Assembly: GCF_002288925.2 (NCBI RefSeq)
Contig: NW_022098001.1
Span: 12,458,557-12,522,556 of the forward strand
DNA: 64,000 nt
Origin: Delphinapterus leucas
Taxonomy: Eukaryota > Chordata > Mammalia > Artiodactyla > Monodontidae
Direction of reading: 5' to 3'
Shown in pieces: positions 59,190 to 64,000 of this stretch. A program made the position numbers and the translations under genes. A model generated the notes under the pieces. The model was not told the DNA's origin, searched no databases, and saw only the letters and a list, made by a program, of their open reading frames with translations. The stretch's first letter is position 1. Each line of letters starts with the position of its first letter.

Positions 59190-60120
59190 CACCATGGCTC
59201 ATAAGACTCTGCATGACCTGGGACCCCCACCTCCATCCTCATCTCACCCGCCTCCCCAAGCATTCAAACGTGTTCCCACCCCAGGACCTTGGCACCAGCT
59301 CTTCATCTGGCTGAAACTCTTCCCTCATGCTTCTGTGTGGTCAATTCCTTCTCATTTCAGAGGACTCATCTTTTCTTTTCGAAGATCTCCTCAAAAAAGC
59401 CTTTCCTGACCATCTTACCCACCACTCGCTATCCCAACATAGTCCAATAAGAATACAATGCGAACCACACACGTAATTTTAAATTTTTAGTAGTCAGTGG
59501 CATTAAGTACATTCATATTGTCAAGTAACTATCACTACCATCCATCTCCAGACTTTTTTCATCATCCCAAACTGAAACTCTGTACCCATCAAACAATAAT
59601 TCCCCATTTCTTGCCCCTCCAGCCCCTGGCAACCATCATTCTACTTTCTATCTCTAGGAATCCAATTATTCCTCATATAAGTGGAATATACAATATTTGT
59701 CCTTTAGGGTCTAGCATATCTCACCTGTCATTTATTGAGTATATTTTATTTAATCTAATATATAAACAATTTATTTTAAGATGTAATCAATGTAAAAATT
59801 GAGATATTGATAATTTTCTTTTCGTATTAAGTCTCTAAACTGCAGTGTGTATCTTACACAGCACTCCACAGTGTGGACTGGCCACGTTTCTAGGGCTCAA
59901 TGGGCACGTGGCGAGCGGCTGCCGTAGTGGATAGTATAGGTCTATCACATCACCTTCTAAACTTTTTTTCACTTACTTTTCTCTAGCCAAAATTATTTTT
60001 TTCTTTATATGTCTATGTGCTGTTTTGTCTCCCCCCAGTATAATATAAGTTCCTCAAGGCAGGGCCTGTGTCTTCTGTTTTTTTGTTTTGTTTTGTTTTC
60101 TGCTCTAAGCCAAGCATATA
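59190..60120 (+). mobile_element. L2 LINE 3' end with nested insertions
   Basis: L2 parts at about 59,190-59,440 (tcatctggctgaaactcttc, aagcctttcctgaccatctt) and 60,000-60,120 (aagttcctcaaggcagggcc). The gap holds a DNA-transposon fragment that itself contains an L1 piece. Confidence 0.65.
59441..59950 (-). mobile_element. Old DNA-transposon fragment with an L1 piece inside
   Basis: Outer parts 59,441-59,500 (aatgcgaaccacacacgtaa) and 59,735-59,950 (gtgtgtatcttacacagcac, caatgggcacgtggcgagcg) match the family at 52,905. The inner part 59,500-59,735 (ctgaaactctgtacccatca, cagcccctggcaaccatcat) is an antisense old L1 3' UTR. Confidence 0.55.
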
Positions 60121-60294
60121 TTAAATAGAACAGAATCATTTAAATATTTCTAGACTAATGTCTTTAGAGCAGATGCTTTTACAAATGGAAGAATCCATCT
60201 CCAAAATATCACCGAGATCCTCTACTATCTGGAATAGGAGCATCCCTGGAGACCACCAGTAATCAAATGTTCCCTTTTACAGGAAGACTCAGGG

Positions 60295-60520
60295 CAGCAC
60301 GGACAGTGGTTAAGAGCCTGGACTCAGCCTTGTCTGGCCCTGCCACTTACCATCTAGGGGTCCTCCCTAAAGCTCAGGTTCCTCATCTATAAAGTGGGGA
60401 TGATCATAATAGTGCCGACCCTGTAGGGTTGCTATGAACCTTAAATCAGTTAATATTTGTAAAGCACTTTGAACAGTGCCTGGCACATAGGAGGCGCTCC
60501 GCCTGTTTGTTAAGTCAATA
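60295..60520 (+). repeat. MIR, nearly full length
   Basis: acagtggttaagagcctgga, cctcatctataaagtgggga and gaacagtgcctggcacatag. Confidence 0.9.
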
Positions 60521-60724
60521 AATCACGCTGATATGTCTTGCCAGTGCCGTGTCAGGGATGACTGCTCTGCTCCAGGCATCTCCCTCCTTTGCACAGTCCA
60601 TCTACACAACAGTGCCAGGATTACTTTACACGGGCACACACTCCCCTGCTTAGAGCACTAACAGCCTCCACTGGCTCCAGGAGCTAGTCTAAACTCTGAA
60701 GCAGGGCAAGCAGGGAGCAAAGTG

Positions 60725-60975
60725 GGTGAGAACAAGACTCTGGATCCAAAAGACTAGGGCTGGGCCAGGCTCTGCACTTATAAGCAACCTGTGAGGACCG
60801 ATTCAACTTCTGTGCCTCAGGTTCTCCATCTATAAAACAAATAGTACCTACTTTCTGGGTTGTTGAACAATTAGAGGTGTTAATACAAATCAAGTCCTTT
60901 TATAGTACATGGCACATAATAAGCATTCAGTAGATAACTATTATTATTACATTATTAACTATTATTATTATTTAA
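60725..60975 (+). repeat. MIR, nearly full length
   Basis: caagactctggatccaaaag, tgtgcctcaggttctccatc and gtacatggcacataataagc, with a TTA-rich tail. Confidence 0.85.
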
Positions 60976-60981
60976 AACTTC

Positions 60982-61050
60982 CGTTTTAAAGGTATATTAT
61001 GAAAAACAAATTTGTTCGAGGTGCTTCCCCCCCTTTTGTTTAAACCAACT
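60982..61050. repeat. 69-bp duplicated block, copy 1
   Basis: Starts cgttttaaaggtatattatg and ends taaaccaact. It differs from copy 2 at 61,963-62,031 by three substitutions and no indels. Confidence 0.93.
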
Positions 61051-61090
61051 GAATTCCAACCTTTATAGCTGAATTCCAACCTTTATAGCT
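61051..61090. repeat. 20-bp exact tandem duplication
   Basis: gaattccaacctttatagct occurs twice in direct succession, immediately after copy 1 of the 69-bp block. Confidence 0.97.
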
Positions 61091-61962
61091 TCATTTAGCA
61101 AATATGTAAGCACCTACTGTGTCTACATGACCCTTTCTCTCACGGGAGCTTACAGTCAGGTAAGAGTCACTTATAATCCAGGGGGTAGCTGTCTGCTATG
61201 GGTGGTAAACTGTACTCTAGGACCCCACAACAAGGGAATCTAACCCAGCCCTGGGATGCGGGGGTCAGGGAAAGGCCTTCATGGAGAAAACGATAGCTAG
61301 GCTGAGATAATAAGAAGGAAAAAGGGGGATTGAGAACGAAAGAACATTCTACCTAAGCACCAGCCACAGGTAAGTCCTCACCTTTCCCTGGTCACACAAT
61401 GACTTTTCATTACTCCTTATGACTTTTACTTATATTACACTCTGATTTATGTCTGCCTACCCCAACAGATGAAGAGCTCCCCTCGTCACCTGCTTCCCTA
61501 CTAAGCACAGAAAACATTCAGTAAATGTTTATTGAATGAATTCACTTCTCCCCTATTTTTCCTTATGAGTAAAGACCCACTTTTCCAAAATGACAGCCTA
61601 AGCTATGGTCCTACAGCAGGGCTACACCAACCAGTTCCTGGCTTCAGCAGACCCGTGCTCAGTTTACAGTATCAAACCAGTTCACATTCTACAAACCTGC
61701 AGATACAAGAAAAGATGGCTCTAACTCAATCACTGTGGTATTTATTTCTCACCTATGAATCAAGAACACCAAGTAAGAGTTCCACCTCCAGGTTTTCCCT
61801 CAGGCAAGTCATTGAACCTCTCTGACCCAGATACATCACCCCCTCCAGCCACGTTGCTTGTCTAGCTAATACAGACAGAGCTTCAGGGCTCTATCACCGC
61901 GTACTAATCCAACCGTTTTAGCAGCTGGACGATTGTTTAGTATCTTCAACAAGTTCTGATTA

Positions 61963-62031
61963 CGTTTTAAAGGTATATTATGAAAAACAAATTCGTTCGA
62001 GGTGTTTCCTCCCCTTTTGTTTAAACCAACT
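61963..62031. repeat. 69-bp duplicated block, copy 2
   Basis: Partner of 60,982-61,050 in direct orientation, start to start 981 bp away. Not recognised as a known interspersed repeat. Confidence 0.93.
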
Positions 62032-62319
62032 TGTTGGACTGGCTAACAATTTTATTCATTATAGTTACCGTTTCATTTTTCACCCCCACAAGACGTATTC
62101 TTTCACTATAAGATGTGCCCAATGTAATTAAGAACTTCTGAGGAAGAGAGGAAAAACCCACAGGCTTCGTTGCAGAGGGTTTACCTGACCCCTAACTCAT
62201 GTAACTTTTAAGACAAAGCAAAGAAAACCGAGACAATTCTCCTTTAAGTGTAGAATAAGCTTTACTGGCATATTAGATAAAGAGCTGGCAATTTATGTCT
62301 CTACAAGGAGACAGTGGGA

Positions 62320-62500
62320 AAAATATGGACATTCAGTGTGCAGGAGACCTAGGTTTGAATGACAGCAAGAGTTCACAGGAGTTTCCCCTGCTAAAAAGTG
62401 AAGATTATACCCCTACAATGGTAAAATGACACCTGCACATAAAGTGTCTTAACAGTGCCTGGCACATAGTAGGTACTCAAAAGATGTTACTCCCGCTCCA
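62320..62500 (+). repeat. MIR fragment
   Basis: gagacctaggtttgaatgac and aacagtgcctggcacatagt, then aggtactcaa. Confidence 0.75.
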
Positions 62501-64000
62501 CTTCTCAGAATACAGCTGGGAAATGAGGCTTTTATGGCAAAAATAAGTTTAGGAAAAAATATCTATGACAACTAAATTATCCTTGTGAACACTCAATCAG
62601 ATTAAAGATGGCAGAACGTGCCAAAACTTAAGACTTTCATAACAGGACACCATTTTCTCTTCAAACTGCAATTGAGAAATGAGAATTCTTCCCTATCTTT
62701 TTGCTACTAGAATTCTTGAAGTCAGCCTTTGATGACATTTGATAGATATACTTGAACATACACACACAAACACATACACAGACCCCCTCCCTAAATATAA
62801 GTGCTTACAAAGGAAAGTATGAAAATAATGCCCATGCTTCTCAAATTGAAAGGTCAGAATGACTTTAAAACAAACATCTTAGGGAAAGTAAGATCAGCAA
62901 AAATATTTTCTGGTATGTTATATATGCTTATTAATTGTCTTTCACATAAAACTAATAAGTACAATAGTTATTATAAAGGCTTCTTTAGACATGTAAAATA
63001 TGCCCAGATAAACTCTATCATGGTTCACGCTTCATTATTTTCCCAGAAATGTTGTGAGTAGAATGATGAAAACCCTTTCACAATATTCCTTATCATTCTA
63101 ATGAATTAGCTGTAGCCTTTGCTTTCAGAGCCATAATAATATTAATGGTTTTATAACTCCAAAGCATTAGGATGAATTAAATGCTCTTAAGTAATCAAGA
63201 AATAATTAAAGGCCAGGAGAGAGTTTAAGTGTTTAAGTTCATGAATTTACCAAAATCAACTCCGATGCTCTTACATGAAATGTGCTTTTAAATTAAAATC
63301 CCATATTTCTTTAAGAGAAAGCATCTAAGAAACCCACAATAAAGTCAGCAAATACAATAAACATATAATATAACCACGACAATTATCATGATAAACACCA
63401 GACATTTCATTTGGCTGCTTTACGTCTGTGCCACACTTTCATGTCATCCAGGGAGATGCTCCCCACACCCAGGTGAGGTAGTCAATGCTCCCAGCACCCA
63501 GATGAGGCAGACCAGGCAGCGGGCATCACTGACATCAAAAAGGGTGCTCTCTCTTTTTCTCTGCCATCCTGGTGTGTGCAGTAGAATCTGTTCCTCACCA
63601 GGTCTACTCACAAGATTTTCAGGATCAAGTGATTCCTAGCCAAGAAACAAAACAGAATTGTCCCAATTCCCCAATGGATTTGGATGAAAACTCGTAATAA
63701 AATCAAGTACAAGTCCAAGAGGAGACACTGGAGAAGAACCAGGCTGGGTCTATAAGGAGTTGCACATAAGCTGGCGCACATATTTACGCTGTTACCAAGG
63801 TCACTTGTATCTTAACGTATCACTCTGAAAACATTGCTACTATATGGACAGCCGATGTGCTTTATCGGGAAAATGATTTTTCTCTTTGTTTCAATGTTTC
63901 TGCACTAGTGGGCTGGCTTGGTAATAAATACGTTAAGACCTTTCGTTTGGGAAAAAAAAAAGGAAAGAATGTGAGTCTACAGAGTCCTACTCAAGATCGC

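Larger units (their letters stand above)
21725..64000 (-). other. SDC2: SDC2 gene (syndecan-2), exons 2-5 and 3' UTR; 5' end off the window
   Basis: Syndecan-2 is a single-pass heparan sulfate proteoglycan at the cell surface. It binds matrix and growth factors through its sugar chains and links to PDZ proteins through its tail. Four coding exons lie in the right order on the minus strand, with consensus splice sites and compatible phases (0, 1, 0, 1 at the successive junctions). They give 182 residues. Adding about 20 residues from the missing signal-peptide exon gives about 202, against 201 for human SDC2 as I recall it. Intron lengths seen: intron 4 is 1,137 bp, intron 3 is 4,545 bp, intron 2 is 8,025 bp, and intron 1 exceeds 25.7 kb. 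The tail sequence ([20 protein letters not shown], then EFYA at the end) separates SDC2 from SDC1, SDC3 and SDC4. No frameshift or internal stop is seen, so the gene appears functional. Confidence 0.97.
38204..64000 (-). other. SDC2: SDC2 intron 1 (3' portion)
   Basis: The acceptor ctcctttctcag closes this intron at 38,204. No sequence encoding the SDC2 signal peptide, no CpG island and no other gene exon was recognised to the right edge. Stretches with nothing recognised are 38,204-39,790, 40,502-42,200, 44,000-45,169, 45,408-47,629, 47,772-48,915, 49,396-52,900, 54,113-56,360, 57,520-59,190 and 62,500-64,000. Confidence 0.85.

Noticed and set aside
38204..64000. Search for SDC2 exon 1
   Set aside because: No minus-strand signal-peptide sequence joined to a donor in phase 0 and no CpG island was found by eye, so exon 1 is taken to be outside the window.

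Overview
This is mammalian genomic DNA, almost certainly from a cetacean. The evidence is at least nine tRNA-derived CHR-type SINEs (heads reading ggcttccctggtggcgcag) and several L1 3' ends of the cetartiodactyl type (ctgattcactttgttataaagc followed by an aataaagatgttaaaa-like tail), together with ancient L2, MIR, MER5A-like and MaLR-like repeats. There is no bacterial-style gene organisation: no operons, ribosome binding sites, rRNA, functional tRNA genes or CRISPR arrays.

One protein-coding gene is present: SDC2 (syndecan-2), on the minus strand. Coding exons 2 to 5 are intact at 38,203-38,092, 30,066-29,930, 25,384-25,249 and 24,111-23,948, all with GT-AG boundaries and matching phases. 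They encode 182 residues: the ectodomain with three Ser-Gly glycosaminoglycan sites, the juxtamembrane stem, the transmembrane helix, and a cytoplasmic tail ending EFYA. Exon 1 (5' UTR and signal peptide) was not found and should lie beyond position 64,000, so everything from 38,204 to the right edge is intron 1. The 3' UTR runs to about 21,725, with two candidate earlier poly(A) signals.

Layout: 1-1,610 holds a decayed endogenous retrovirus pol fragment. 1,610-21,725 is intergenic DNA downstream of SDC2, rich in L1, L2, MIR, SINE and simple repeats. 21,725-24,111 is the SDC2 3' UTR and last exon. 24,112-38,091 holds introns 4, 3 and 2, with SINEs, L1s, L2s and an MLT1-like LTR. 38,204-64,000 is part of intron 1.

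No new multi-gene system is visible. The most unusual structures are a 101-bp chimeric insertion (7,741-7,841), built from two exact copies of nearby sequence and flanked by a 12-bp direct repeat; a 69-bp duplicated block about 1 kb apart (60,982 and 61,963) with a 20-bp tandem duplication at its edge; and, around SDC2 exon 3, a weak donor, an adjacent antisense SINE and an extra Lys codon. A CA repeat also sits just downstream of the exon 2 donor. Repeat subfamily names are from recognition only and were not checked against a library.
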